64,000 bases of DNA, from contig NC_073353.2 of the NCBI RefSeq assembly GCF_027580225.2, forward strand, positions 36,236,001 to 36,300,000, given 5' to 3'. This DNA comes from Misgurnus anguillicaudatus. Taxonomy: Eukaryota; Chordata; Actinopteri; Cypriniformes; Cobitidae. The number at the start of each line of letters is the position of its first letter. Positions within the stretch are counted from its first letter, which is position 1. The notes beneath the pieces are model-generated. The model had not been told where the DNA came from. It saw only the letters and a program-made list of their open reading frames with translations, and searched no databases. The translations under genes and the position numbers were made by a program. Shown piece after piece: positions 22,097-34,595 of the stretch.

Positions 22097-22437
22097 CTAA
22101 TTGCCATGAGATAGCGTTGGCACCTCTGGTTTTAGCTTTCTTTAAATCTCTCTAAATTTAGGGCAATGGCCATTTTGAAAATTACCATCGAATGGCCAAC
22201 GCAATCTTACGAGAATTCAAACATATTTTATAAGTTGGCTTAGTTTTACGACCACATTCATATGGTTTTTGTACGATTTGCCTTCACCTCTTGACGTTGG
22301 GGTTAGGGGCGGGGGTTAGTTTCACCATTGTTTTTTTCATGAATATCATACGTTTTTGCACGATTAACTTCGTATGAACTCATACGAATTAGCCAACTCA
22401 TATAATATATATAAGAATTCTCGTGAGATCAGGCTGG

Positions 22438-24869
22438 AACGATCTGGAGATTTTTTTGGCACAGACTAGTCTAAGTCTAGTCTTAATGATAAACATCAAA
22501 AGGTTTTATCTATGTATGTCATTGTCAAAGTTCCTTTGTTTTAAGATTTGTCTTTCAGGAAAGCTCAAAATGGCAGATTGTCTTCTCAAAACTTGAAACA
22601 AAACTCAACACATTCTTTAAAGCACTAACATTTTCCCTTTATTATTAATCTGGTGACTTCTGAGACCTGCTCAATATCCAACCAGAATATTGGCTGCACC
22701 TGTGGCCAAAACTCATTTGGTCTTTATCCTATTGAGTGATAAAAATAAAGGGATCTAACCATTCACATATGACCTGTCAGCAGGATCTCAGCCCTTTGGC
22801 ACAAGGGGAAAAAGCTCAATGTCTGGTCAGTTTCTTTCTTCAGCGACACATACTCAAGAACCAGAGAGCTATGACCCCCTAAACCCACGAGGCCATTCAA
22901 AAGCTCAGAGATCTTCTGGAACAATTAGAGAGACGGGCGAGAGATAAACAGATAGGGAGAAGAACTAGCTTGTGATGTTTTCTCATTTGTTATTAGCTTT
23001 GGATAAAAAGAAATGGATTTTGTGAGAATTACTGGTTTGTAAACCGAGTTTGGCAGTGTGAATGTGATACACAGAGTGAATCCCCAAGAGGTTGTCATAT
23101 TATACGTGGATTGTTAAGATGGTGACGGATGCTTTGCTATCTATCCTCTGTGCACAGGAGGACTGTTTGTGCAAGAACATTTTATGAGCCTGATGCCTTT
23201 TCCAGACGGGGCTGAGCGATGGAAAGGGCCGGAAAAGAGGGGAAAGTGTCCCACAGTTTTAATGAGAGGAAGAGTGTGTTCACAGGCTACCCTGTATAAA
23301 AATAGATGCCGGGTCCTTTCACCACTTCATACTTAATTTCATGCATTGACTGCTTACTTATTAGAGATAGAGAGGTGCATGCATACTAGATGCAGTGCTA
23401 CTGTGCATCATTCCTATAATAATCGTTCAGACCGATTGTGTTGTGCCTACAGTTAATGGACACCTGTTTCTGTTTTCGTCTGTCTAAAAATATAATTTTC
23501 TTCTTACTTTGAATTGTATTCATTTTGCATTTAAATATTTAAAACTTCTGACTGTCACATCAAAGCAGGTTATTTTGTATTTGGTTTTTGTGCTTTCCCC
23601 AAAAATCCTGCAGGCGCCTGTGATGCTTTATGAAGGCAAACTCTTCTAAAACTCTCCACACTTTTGATTTCCTTTTTCGCTCTGAACCCAATTACTGACT
23701 GAAACGTGCACCTGGAACTTAAGGGGGGCTCTGATTGTTTAGACATTTTGTTTATTTGCGCAGAACAAGGCACTGATCCAACAGGCCAAACATACACATG
23801 TAGCACAAACAAATGACTTGGGCAATCAACTAGTTAACGCTGCTAATGCTATGCGAGACAATGAGACGGAATGAATTACATTCTTATGCTGGATTCTCCG
23901 AACTAATTGAAAACATACACAATGAGTCACAAGTTTGAACACATGACTGCTATTGTTCATTTTGTGTCCTTTAAAAACATTCTTAAGGCTTTTGTGTAAA
24001 ACCTTTAAAGTTCACCATTGGCTGTTTATGCTGCAAAGTTCGGTAATATCCTGTAGAAATCATGTTAAGTCTGTAAGCATTTGATGTCCAACACATTGAT
24101 GTCATTCTATGTGGAAAGTGGACAACAATTTGTTTTGGAAGGTCAAGACTATTAAATGTAAGGCGGTACGCCCACCACTATATCAGCATTTTACTCTTGC
24201 TTCACACTGTTTTATAAACCGAAGGAATACATGTTCACCAGACCAGAGAATTGTGTAGACAAATTCACAATAACTTGTTATGGTCCGTGTAGCTTGCTGC
24301 AATATCCAAACACTATGGCTTATTAGCAAGCAGAGATTACAAGATGACTGTATCTCAAATGTTTACAATGCATACTTATAATGGCCCAATACTGCCAAGC
24401 AATACAATCAAAACAAAAACTGTAAATTTAAAGAGTAAACAAAAACATTGCACTAATCCAAGTTGACTGTGGCCTCAGTCATCCCTAGAGGAAAGTTCAA
24501 AAGCATATAATCACTCTGTATTGATAAAACTAATTGTACAAAATTGTGTAGAGGTAAACAGTGTGGAACAATCAACAGACATGATCATCTAATGTCCTTT
24601 AAACACAGCAGAGCATGTCTGACATCTGATTGAAGCTGTTATTTGGAGGTGTTATCAGATCTGAAGGATTGCATTCTGTGGTTTTGGGGTTTTTTGCCAT
24701 GGAAGGCCATTATTTCAGCACAGTTTAACAGTTGCTATCTGGTAAGGTAACTAAACATTGTAACACAAACACATACTGGGACTATATACATTCTTGATGT
24801 AGGCCTATATGGCATATTTTCACTCTGCATAAAAAGTATATTCAATGGGTCAGTATATGGATTCAGAGA
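22438..24869. other. Quiet intergenic stretch without recognised transposons
   Basis: About 2.4 kb with no inverted-repeat element or supported gene. Parts (for example 22740-23330) are of mixed composition and could hold regulatory sequence. Nothing specific can be claimed. Confidence 0.4.
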
Positions 24870-24871
24870 CA

Positions 24872-25260
24872 CACTGTAAAAATAAATCCGTAAAAAACGG
24901 TAAATCTCTGGCAGCAAAGTCGCCAGAGAAATTCCGTCAAAATACGGTAAATTTTTTTTTTCAAAATTACATACAAAAACTGTAAAAATACAGAGAATCT
25001 TTGACAGTCCTAGTTCATTGAATTACAGAATATTACTGTTAATAATTGTTATAAAACTGTAGAAAAACAGATAAATTATGTGAAAATACATGAAATACAA
25101 CTACTTTTCAGGTCAATCCCTGTAAATATACGGCTTTTATTAGTTATTTTATTAAATTGTTTTGTATTTATACAGTAATATTATTTTAAAATACAGTTTA
25201 TCTTTGTAAAATAACTAAAAAAACACCTGTATAAAAACGTATTAAGTATGTGAAAATACA
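24872..25260. mobile_element. MITE fragment with CACTGTAAAAATAAATCCG start
   Basis: It opens CACTGTAAAAATAAATCCGT and carries many short ACGGTAAA / AAATACAG / CTGTAAA blocks, as in several fish MITE families. A clear matching right tip was not found, so the element is degraded or truncated. Confidence 0.5.
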
Positions 25261-25869
25261 TGAGGCTTGCTGATTGTTTGGCCTTCAAAATGATCTGTCT
25301 CAATAGAAGAGGCAAAGGTTTTTGTTTTCAGTAATGTCTAAACAATGTGTGTATTCGTATATTTTATTATTTTGTTAACTGTAATGTTGCTGCTAAATCA
25401 GAATTACTACAATTAACACATTGAAAAAACAACAAAGAAAACCGAATACTGAAGGATTAATTTAAAATGGCCAAAGGCAAGCGCTAAACTAAACGATAAC
25501 TAGCATATAACTATATTAGCATTCACACCATCTGATGGTAAAATTGTTGCAACATCTTTAGCTCGTGCGCTGCAGTTTCACATTTTAAATGCGCCCTTTA
25601 AATTCGGATGAATTTTGATTGGATGTTTGGTTTATTGTTCATCCTGAAAAATGGCACTGAAAGGCATCCAATAATATCGTTTGCCTGTATAATTTTGGTT
25701 GCGATTTTGCAATAGCAAGATTGGAAAATCAAGCAAATAATGCACAATTTGCCGCAACTCAGAATTTTTAGAAAATGTTATAAAATTCTATGGACAATCT
25801 GCAACAAATATGAGTAAAATATCTCATTTAAATCACACAAGACTTAATCGATTGGTTAATGCCTACCCT
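25261..25869. other. Intergenic DNA, nothing recognised
   Basis: No gene or complete repeat was seen. Confidence 0.4.
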
Positions 25870-26428
25870 ATCTAACAGCAAGTCATGTTATAGTCACGAA
25901 ATATTTGATTAATTTATTTGTGTTATTGACACGATTTTCCCGCTGTTTTTCGTACCAGTGGAGCTGGAGCATATATGTATTTTTCATGTCACTCAGCACG
26001 AAATCTATAAATAGTTTTTTGTGTCTGTGGCACGACTTTTTTATCATGTAATTTAATTTGATTTTTTCATTGTGTTTTCCTATTTTTAAGTCATTTTCGC
26101 TTGGAGTTAGGTTCTGGGTTTGCGTTAGGATGTAATTCCATGCATTGGTTTCTATGTTTTTCTTGGAGTTGGGGTTAGGATGTCTCGTAAAGTGATTCTC
26201 ACCCCAACCCCAAGCGACAATGGTAAAAAAGTAGGAAAAAACAATGAGATAACAAAATATAAAATGACACGATAAAAAAGTCTTGAAAAACTATTTATAG
26301 ATAGAAATCGTGATGAGTGACATGAAAAAGACATTCCTGCTCCAGTGGCACCAAAAACAGCGGAAATCGTGTCAATAACACGAATGCATTAATCAAATAT
26401 TTCGTGACTATAACACGAATTTCCGTCA
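25870..26428. mobile_element. MITE family G, copy 3
   Basis: The left arm GCAAGTCATGTTATAGTCACGAAATATTTGATTAATTTATTTGTG is mirrored by the right arm CATTAATCAAATATTTCGTGACTATAACACGAATTTCC. The centre has GGTTAGGATGT and CCCAAGCGACAATGGTAA-type blocks. The outer tip (TGATCTCA) is lost at the left. Confidence 0.8.
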
Positions 26429-28480
26429 GTTTGGGTGTAAATGTAGACTGTGTGAGAAATCTGAAAACCGATGCCCATGGCAATCTGCTCAAAATGCCAG
26501 AACTGATTTGCGTTAAATTGTGTCCAATATCATTGGCTCGTAGACTTCAATTTAACACTTAATTTAACATGATGATCAAAATAAAAACGTCCAAACTGCA
26601 CTCAAAATGCAGTATAGTATTTTTGCAAAATAAGAAATAATGTGTGTCAGAGAGAAAGTGTGAGATTAATAGATCGGACTAAATTATGTTTTAACGGAAT
26701 GAAGCTTAACATGATGTACTTGTTTGATTCCTGTTACTGATGGATTGTTGTCACTGGCTGCATGCTAATGTTTCGTATGTTAACCCAGTAACGAGTAGCT
26801 AACAAGTACAAGTAAGTTGAAAAACTTTAAAATTAGAAAAAATAAATGTTTTCGTTTTTTAATTTTCGTTTTGTCTTAAATATGAAATTTTATTTATGAA
26901 CCTATTTCAGAATATTCCTTTGATGAATTAAAGAGACAAATCGAAATCAAACCAACGAAATCAAATTTTTGCTGCAAAAATCTCCGCAAAAACTCTCAAT
27001 TTAAGTGCCATGTGAATTTAAATAGGCTAAATAATAGTTCTACATGATCTTACATTACCCTGGTTTATTTCATTTAAGTCCGAAAGATTTATAAAAATTT
27101 ATAAAATTATCATATCGATACTAGCCTTCACACCGTAATGATTGACGCTTTATGGGTATTGAACTTGAATTTAACTGAATTTAATTTAATGCAGGTTATA
27201 TTAGTAAATACAGTTAAAGTTAAAAAAATACTACATTAATTAATTATACTGTAGAATTTGCTTTTAATTGCAAATAAAACAACGGTTTTTTCCATGCTAA
27301 GAAAAAAAATACAAAGATGAGGCGACTTCAAAACCAGAGGCTAATGGTAAGCAGATGGTTTCGTGCTTTATGTTCTCAGTTCTCAGTCCTTGCGGAAGTG
27401 CACTGACTCGAGCCACGTGAGCCAATCCAGTATATTAAACCAGTACAGATTTAAATTCTGGGTTGGCCTTCATTTTAATTTTGTGCAAATGATTGTAGAT
27501 TTATAGTCACTCTAAAGCTCTCTATGGTCTTTCCAAGTGTTGGTAGTTGAGTGTATAGATGTGGAGAATAGCTGGGTCTCTGCATTTGACAGCAGTATTC
27601 TTCAGGGCTGTCTGCAGAGCAGAAGGTTCTGACAAGCCTTTCTTCACTAGCCACTTACTAACATCCAATATTTGATTCAATGTTTTCATAAGAGTCTAGC
27701 CTATTATGAAGCGTATCTTTTCAAATTTGTGTCTAATAAACAAAAATGATAAATAGATAAAAATGTCGAAGGAGAAAAAAACGTGTTCTGCTTGGTCCAA
27801 TCCAAACACGCATAAGCAAGCTATAAAAATATTATTATTATTAGACAGACGTACACTGTGGCTTAATTAAATATAAAATATTATATTATGTTTGTTTAGA
27901 AAAATAGAACGAATGTGAAAAATTAAGATATAAAATGAAAATGAAATGCAAAGAGATTAGATTGATTTGCCTTAAATGTAAAGTCTCTTTCAGTGACATA
28001 GAAACCATAAACCAGAGTCCAACTCACGTTAAAGTTTTGGCTTTTAACCAGTTTAATGTATATGTTGTGAGTGACATTAAATAAATGTTTGTTTTATTAA
28101 CTAGCCAAATATCTTGACAAATGTTTTAGACAACTTGATCCCAAATATGCATCGAAAAAATGCAACAATTTTAGGGTTCTTTGTTCAGTGATTTCAACAA
28201 GTAATAATAATAATAAGAAAATAATAAATATCTGATTGTCCCTTCTGATGCATGTTTACCACAATAATAAATAGATCATTAAAAAATAGTTGATGTTACA
28301 TCCAAACCACCATGGATTTAATACATTCAACATCATGGAAGTGGAATATCTACTATTTTGTACAACTAAAATCAGTTTGGAAGTAAATTATTCTTTTTCG
28401 ACTTTTAAAAAATATATTTTTTCTTCGTGATTGAATAATTTGTGCATTAAAGGATGAGACAGGTGGTTACATATTTGATC
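26429..28480. other. Transposon-free DNA upstream of the Fer-family gene
   Basis: About 2 kb of AT-rich sequence with no recognised repeat or open frame of note. By position it is a candidate upstream regulatory region, but no specific element can be named. Confidence 0.45.
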
Positions 28481-28599
28481 ACTCATATGCTCCAAACGAC
28501 TAAACTCACAATTAAATGCAAGCAAATACGTCAGTACGCAGTGTTAGTGCAGTAAATATTAATACGCTGCTTGAACCGAAAAGGAAACGGCTTAAGATA

Positions 28600-28853
28600 A
28601 TTTTAGGATTGGACACGTGTTCTGAGTATCAGCTGATGTTGTCTAGTGCTTTTGAAATGCCAATGAAAGAATCATTAGGAGGAGGCACGCGTCCTAATGA
28701 GCTCCTTTTCAAACCTGTTGAATAGAAACAAGCACCCTGCAGTGAGACCCGAAGCTATTTAATCCCCAGGACGCACTTTAGAGGACGTAAATATAAGGCT
28801 GACCAGTTATACAGACAGTCACAACCGAGTTAACTAACCCTAGACACACTTTA
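28600..28853 (+). promoter_or_regulatory. Promoter and 5' UTR of the Fer-family bHLH gene
   Basis: A TATA-like AAATATAAGG at 28789-28798 lies about 60 bp before the start codon, so transcription probably begins near 28820-28830. Two E-boxes sit upstream: CACGTG at 28614-28619 and CAGCTG at 28630-28635, sites that bHLH factors bind and that could allow self-regulation. The open frame at 28516-28725 crosses this region but shows no protein family and is taken as chance. Confidence 0.6.
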
Positions 28854-30351
28854 ATGACAATGGAGGATCTGTTTTTTGATTTCGACCATGATGCTTCCAC
28901 AGATTTTGCCTTCTGGGGCCAAATGGACCCCAATTTTCAGTTTCAGGGTCAGCTGGACACGTTGCTGCTTGACTGCAGCGCGATGACCGGACAGTTGTCC
29001 CCCTGGTCCTCTCTTGGGTGTCAGGCTGTGTTCCCCGAGGCACAGCTGACCTTCACAGACCTGGACTCGCAATCTTCACAGTTGGAGGCCGGTGCTGAAG
29101 TGGACAGCTCCTCTGTGGACGAACCCCACGAGATCCACAAGCACAGACCGCATCAGCTTCGCTTGACGCCTCATCACCCGTACAAGGTGCAGCGCCACGC
29201 CGCCAACATCCGGGAGAGGAAAAGGATGCTGAGCATCAATTCGGCATTTGAGGAGCTGCGCTGCCACGTGCCCACGTTTCCCTACGAAAAGCGTCTCTCT
29301 AAAATAGATACGTTAAGACTGGCCATTGCATACATCGCCCTGCTCAGAGAAATCCTCATGTCGGGCTGTGACCCGAAGTCATATGTCGATGAATGCATGA
29401 AAAATGGATATAAGAATCAGACCAATGCCATCTGGAATACAAGTGGTAAGAAAACAGTACACCATATATACAGCATAATATAAACGTTTTAATGCACTAC
29501 AGTGCAAATCTTAATTTAGCACACAAATTTTAATTCGGCAGTACAATTTGAGGGGAAAATGTTTGTAGTAGCCTATATGGATGTGTAATTACAGCTGCTT
29601 GCATGGATACAAGCTGCTTTCACTTGGGACAAATCAAGCCTTAGTAACTTGGCGCGAATGTCGCAAATTTGATAATATTTGATAGTGACCTAATCGAAAG
29701 TTAAATTTTTCAAACCCAATATTAAAAACTGAACCATGGGGTGTAGGTCTCCCCAATATATGAATTGGTTTAATCAAAAATTGGTTTAAATTTGCATGAA
29801 AATTATGACAATCAAAAGATGCATTATATTTATCTACATGGTCGTTTAGTCAACGACAGAAAAACGAGAACAATATTTTTGTGCAAAAATAATTTAATTA
29901 GATTAATTTAAATTTCACGTAACCAAAATATAGATGAAAATATTTTTTGGACGTAATTTGTGAGGTGAATGAGATATATTAATTGTTGATTAGTAGAGAA
30001 TATGCTAATTCTTCTCAATGAGGCTTATGTCACTCAAACAGTCGTTGTTTTGCTTAAACAGTTCCTATTGTTTATATTTACTGTGCAGTTTATTCCCAGC
30101 TGTCCAATGAATCCCGTTTTTAAACAGACACAAGTATTTTCCCTGAGGTGAAAGGGAGCTGTTAACCAAGTCCCAAGATTCCCTCTCCAAAAGAGGGAGT
30201 GTTTTAATAAATACGCGTGCCTTTGTTAGCCTTAGACCAGCGACTTGTTAAATGGTCATTAAAATGTATCTAAAGACTCATGTTTGCTCTGCCTTTGTGT
30301 TGTCTAACTCCAGATCTGACAGCTCGGCTCTCTTGGATAAAGTGGGATTAA
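28854..30351 (+). CDS. Ptf1a/Fer-family bHLH transcription factor (two exons)
   Basis: Predicted nuclear, E-box-binding transcription factor, presumably acting as a heterodimer with an E-protein. The coding parts are 28854-29445 and 30314-30351, giving 209 aa. Residues 1-70 are acidic and aromatic (MEDLFFDFD near the start). The bHLH spans about residues 113-167, with basic region [10 protein letters not shown], helix 1 INSAFEELR, loop [11 protein letters not shown] and helix 2 [13 protein letters not shown]. The YEKRLS loop and TLRLAI.YI helix are hallmarks of the Ptf1a/Fer group. Exon 1 ends after one base of codon 198 (AAGTG followed by GTAAGA). Exon 2 adds a short tail ending LSWIKWD. Translation may start at Met1 or at Met3, whose context (ACAATGG) is better. 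By eye the bHLH is about equally close to PTF1A and FERD3L, so the exact orthologue is left open. Its downstream neighbour on the same strand is twist2. Confidence 0.92.
29446..30313 (+). other. Intron of the Fer-family gene
   Basis: 868 bp. Donor GTAAGA at 29446; acceptor CTCCAG ending at 30313, preceded by a pyrimidine-leaning tract. Splicing joins the frame in phase 1 and replaces an unspliced 12-codon read-through with a tail of equal length. Confidence 0.85.
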
Positions 30352-30898
30352 CAGCGCTCTGAAGCTGGAGAGATGCTGTGCTCTCGTCTTTCTCACGCTC
30401 CTCTTCAATGGTACCATGGTTCACAGCTCTTCAGCATCTGCAGACTTCTCACCGTGTCTTGCTCTCCTGACACTCACGACACTTTTTATATTCAAATTTG
30501 TTGTGGCTTGTAGAATCAGGCTGCCTTTTGCTCATCCAGACGCGAGTTGTTTGTTGTCAATGAAGCTCGAGTCTCATCAGGACAAAGACATGCACTTGTC
30601 CCTGTGCGAGACATGAGATGTTTTTCATGGGCTTTACTTTTGAGAGCAAACCGATAGGGTAAAGACTGGCAAGGTGCCTGGCGAGCACGTTCACTTTGTT
30701 ACCTTTACTGTATGTAGACAAGACCGCCTTTAACCCATGCAGTTTACTAGAACACTATTTATATGTTAATGTAATTTGTATTTATTTATTTATTTAAGTT
30801 GTCTGTTTGATCAAGTTTATATTATTATTTAAAAATGTACATATTAAGAAATCGCAATGTTGCTCTTGACTTTTTTTTTTTACTTTTTTGGAAATAAA
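30352..30898 (+). terminator. 3' UTR and polyadenylation signal of the Fer-family gene
   Basis: AATAAA at 30893-30898 follows a T-rich run. An AU-rich element of four overlapping ATTTA units lies at about 30779-30797, a common mark of unstable mRNA. The 66-codon open frame at 30416-30616 lies inside this UTR and is not considered a gene. Confidence 0.75.
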
Positions 30899-32221
30899 TT
30901 AAAAACTCAAAGTGCACGTTGTTCGATGACTTTTTCAATATGCATTCCATAATTTTTTGCTTACAAATGCTGTTTCAAAAAAAGCAGATTAATTATTTTA
31001 GGTAGGCTACTTAAGGTGGATTGAAGTCAAATGACGTCAAACTGAAATTTCCCGCGAAATCACAGCTCAAATATAAATCATTATTATAAGCGAATAATCA
31101 CGAATCTGTTTAAGATAAAAAGACAGATTAAACACCGATTTTTATATAATTGCTCAGTAAAATATTTTTGTTGATTTTTATCAAAAAAGATATGTATCTT
31201 TCATGTTAAAAGTTTTACAATTTCACAAATGTGTGTTCGTTTATTCGACTTGACCTGGTATTCAGAGGCTCATGGTAACATTAAATTGGCTTCCCAGCAG
31301 TCCCCTACTAAGGGGGTCACATTTGTTTTAAACATTTCCCCTTTGTTTAAAAGCCTCTCGGGGGGACATTCAAACTGTATTCACTTACAACCGAGCCATT
31401 AGTGAAGAGGAAACACATAATAGATGAGCACAACAGATTCTTTGAGCAAAGGAGGACAATCTAGCATGGGCAATCTATCTAGAACGCTGCTCTCTTTCAG
31501 GTACGGTGTGTAAAATAAGTCTTACTGTCTCATGCGTGCGCATTTTCTCGACTGCTAATGGCTCTCAGTGGATAGAATTAAACTGAAGCATTGTATGGGA
31601 AGCTAATTATTACCATAATCTATCTGACAGCCCCAATACATTTAAACTTCTGCCCAAATATGACCTACAAGAGCCTGGTTAAGTTGCTAAAGGGTCGTCC
31701 CAAATCCTCAAAAAAGCCAGGGTTACGTCATTATTTGCCTGCAAAGACTGGGTTAACACGTTTTAAAGCACAAGTGTTGCAGTAAGGGTCTTTGGAGATT
31801 GGTATTGACTTCATTTATGCATTTGGCTGACTCCATCCAGGGCGATGTTCTTACCAGAGCCCAGCTTCATCTCTGGAGGCTGCAGCAGGTGTGTGATGAC
31901 TCCCCGAATGAGCTCCGGTCATCCATCTCTATGACAAAATGCAATACAGAGCTTCAATTATAGTGCACACAACCAGAGTTTCAATTTATTACATGTTTCG
32001 TGACCCAGAAGAGGTCTGTCAGATCAAGTGTACAGGTGGAGATCTGATTTACCATTGACTCAGGAGTTTTCAACTATTTTCTAACTAAAGGGGTTCCTAA
32101 GTGTGCAAAGAAATTAATAAAACAGACAGTTGCATTTAAGCCTGGCCTATATACGAACATGCATGTAATACTCTATACTGTAATATATTCTTTGTTGTTA
32201 TGCTTACACTGATACATCATT
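30899..32221. other. Intergenic DNA downstream of the Fer-family gene
   Basis: No transposon was recognised. The stretch 31255-31560 has mixed composition and an apparently single-copy look (CCCCTACTAAGGGGG, TTTAAAAGCCTCTCGGGGGG). It is a candidate conserved non-coding element by appearance only. Confidence 0.4.
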
Positions 32222-32222
32222 T

Positions 32223-32455
32223 GGGGCAGTTTCCCAGACAGGGATTATTTTAAGACTGGACTAGGCCTTAGTTTAATTAGGAAATATAAGTAGTTTTAAC
32301 AAACATGCATTACTAAAAACATTACCTGTGTGCATTTTAAGGCAAAACAAAGGGCACTGATGTATTTTAAGATATGTCAGTGCAAGTTGTTTTGGACAGC
32401 TCTTACTGATCCTTTAGTCTAGGATTAGTTTTATCCCTGTCTGGGAAACTGCCCC
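32223..32455. mobile_element. Palindromic MITE with GGGGCAGTTTCCC ends
   Basis: The left end GGGGCAGTTTCCCAGACAGG is mirrored by the right end CCTGTCTGGGAAACTGCCCC. The interior has ACTAGGCCTTAGTTTAAT and TTTAGTCTAGGATTAG near the two sides. The flanking duplication is not clear. A faint relative may occur at about 61640-61865. Confidence 0.85.
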
Positions 32456-32670
32456 ATAATGTGCAAAGAGAGACTTACTTTTGATTATAAATACACTTAA
32501 CACACTGCACTGTGCGAAGGACACTTTAGTTTAACTGTTGAAGTGAACTTTTTTCCACAGAAATTAGAGATCAAATATTTGAACCCACATATTTTCAGCA
32601 TGGAAATGCTAATGGCATGTAATGCAGTTTCACTGTCATCTCCCCCTAGTGGTCAGACTGTCTTGCCTAA

Positions 32671-32977
32671 AGGGATAGTTCACCCAAAAATGAAAAATTC
32701 TGTTATCATTTTCTCATCCTCGTGTTGTTCTATAACCTGTATAAATTAAATTTTTCTGATGAACACAAAAGAAGATATTTTAATAAATGACGGTAAGCAC
32801 ACAGCTGATTGTAACCATTGACTTCCATATAAGAAAAACAAATACGATGGAAAACTGTGTGCTTATCGTCATTTATCTAAATATCTTCTTTTGTGTTCAT
32901 TAAAAAAAACTCATAACAGAACAAAATGAGGATGAGAAAATCATCACAGAATTTTTATTTTTGGGTGAACTGTCCCT
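32671..32977. mobile_element. TTAA-type MITE, family P, copy 2
   Basis: AGGGATAGTTCACCCAAAAA at the left, its reverse complement ending GGGTGAACTGTCCCT at the right. TTAA follows (32978-32981); the left site has mutated to CTAA. Inner arms CACAAAAGAAGATATTT / AAATATCTTCTTTTGTG. Confidence 0.9.
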
Positions 32978-34190
32978 TTAAAGCTGGCGTATACTGGTGT
33001 TCAACATCTGACATTTATAAGTAATTTATTACTTGATTTCTCCAAAAAGCATAAACATTTCAACTCTGTTAAAATATTTCTCAAAGCATCCAGAAGAGCA
33101 CTCAACCAACAGGGGTCTATTTGTTTGGCAGAAGGAATGAGTGTTTAAAAAAACCTTTTGAACAAGTGACACTGGTCCTGCGGGAATGACACGCTTCATC
33201 TTTTAAAGAGCTGGATTATAGCATTTTAAACATTAAATACAGCATTTGAAAACAGATAAAGGACTATATCGTTTTAAAGTTTGTGAAGTGCTCAATAACA
33301 GACTGTGGATTGTGTGGAACATAAGTCTGTTACTTATCAATCTCTTTGCAAACTAAGGCAAGTTTATTTATATAGCACATTTCATACGCAAAAGTAATTC
33401 ACAGTGCTTTACATACAAGTAGACTGGACTATAGCTTTATTTCAGCAATGAAACAAAACAAAACACACTGGAGCCCAATAAACAGCAGTATCCTGGCAAC
33501 TTCATGATGTTCTGTCTTGTTTATTTTTGCAGTGGGGTTTGTTTGTAATCTCTGACCTAAGTTGATGGTCACACTTGTGTGAGGGGGTAAAGTGTTTTCC
33601 TGGCAGGTGTGTTTATTGTACTTCTCTAAACACGATTATGACATCACTTCCTCAAACAGCACGCTTGCAATAGAATATACATCCAACGATTTTTGTATTC
33701 ACAGAACGCATCACAATATCGCAAAATCTGACACATGCAACATGGACCAAATGAATAGGCACCTAAACACCGACACCATCACACATCGAGTTAAAAGCTC
33801 AGTGTGTTTTTGCAATGCAGAAGGAATGTTCATTCACACAGACATCTAGATGCCATGATGCTTGAGAAATTGATCTGTGTGCATGTACAGTACGCCGGGG
33901 TCCCTGAGCAGATTTTCGATAGCTGTGGAACACATTTTAAATCATACACCTGCTTTACTCATTAGCATGGGCCTCTTAAGGCCTGGGCCTGTACACACCA
34001 AGATAAAGACTGAGATAGGCATTTTTTCCTAAATACCCATTTTTGGGGAATGTCAAGGTTTGATTACTACCGAGTTATATGAGCCATTTTAACAATACCT
34101 TTAGGATTTAAAGCCATGCTCAATCGATATCACAGCATTCCTTATTCCCAATGGAATCAATGGAACATTCCAAAGTCTTGTAGCCGGTGT
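32978..34190. other. Intergenic DNA with one short dispersed phrase
   Basis: AAGTTTATTTATATAGCACATTTCATAC.C at 33360-33390, followed by CACAGTGCTTTACATA, resembles a phrase widely repeated in fish genomes, possibly the tail of a retroposon. The 85-codon frame at 33592-33849 has no recognisable domain. Confidence 0.4.
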
Positions 34191-34283
34191 TGTGACCTGG
34201 GACCACAAAAAGGGGGTCATTATTTATTGAGATATATACGTAATCTAAAAGATGAAAAATAAGCTTTCCATTGATGTATGGTG

Positions 34284-34540
34284 CACTGTAAAAAAAACTT
34301 TGCTGCCTTAAAATTTTTTGTTAAATCAACTCAGATTTACAAGTCATGTCAACAGAGATGAGTTGTCACAACTTATAAAATATAGTTGCGAAAAGTCAAC
34401 TTAATTTTATAAGTTATAACAACTCACTTGTAGTTATAACAACTCATCTATAGTCAAGATAAATAATAGTAAGTTGAAATGACTTGTAAATCCGAGTTGA
34501 TTCAACAAAAATTTTAAGGCAGCAAAGTTTTTTTACAGTG
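34284..34540. mobile_element. MITE family B, copy 1
   Basis: CACTGTAAAAAAAACTTTGCTGCCTTAAAATTTT at the left, mirrored to the end in CAGTG at the right. The arms share TCAACTCAGATTTACAAGTCAT / ATGACTTGTAAATCCGAGTTGA. A related element is at 48807-49001. Confidence 0.88.
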
Positions 34541-34595
34541 TGGCAAAAATCAGAATATTGATTATTAAATACATTTTTTTAATATATTTATGGTA

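Larger units (their letters stand above)
20007..22437. mobile_element. Composite palindromic element with CCAGCCTGATCTCACGAGAAT ends
   Basis: The left end is CCAGCCTGATCTCACGAGAA; the right end is GAATTCTCGTGAGATCAGGC followed by TGG. Between them lie three other complete MITEs (20087-20510, 20581-21473, 21572-22096). The host contribution is a few hundred bases per side, with TACGTATTTTAC / CATACGAATT pieces. A further partial internal arm with CTTACGAGAATTCAAAC is at 22208. Confidence 0.7.

Noticed and set aside
28516..28725. 69-codon frame upstream of the Fer-type gene as a separate gene or upstream exon
   Set aside because: It lies before the TATA box, has no family resemblance and no clear splice donor.
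30416..30616. 66-codon frame after the Fer-type gene
   Set aside because: It lies in the 3' UTR between the stop and the polyadenylation signal, with no domain.
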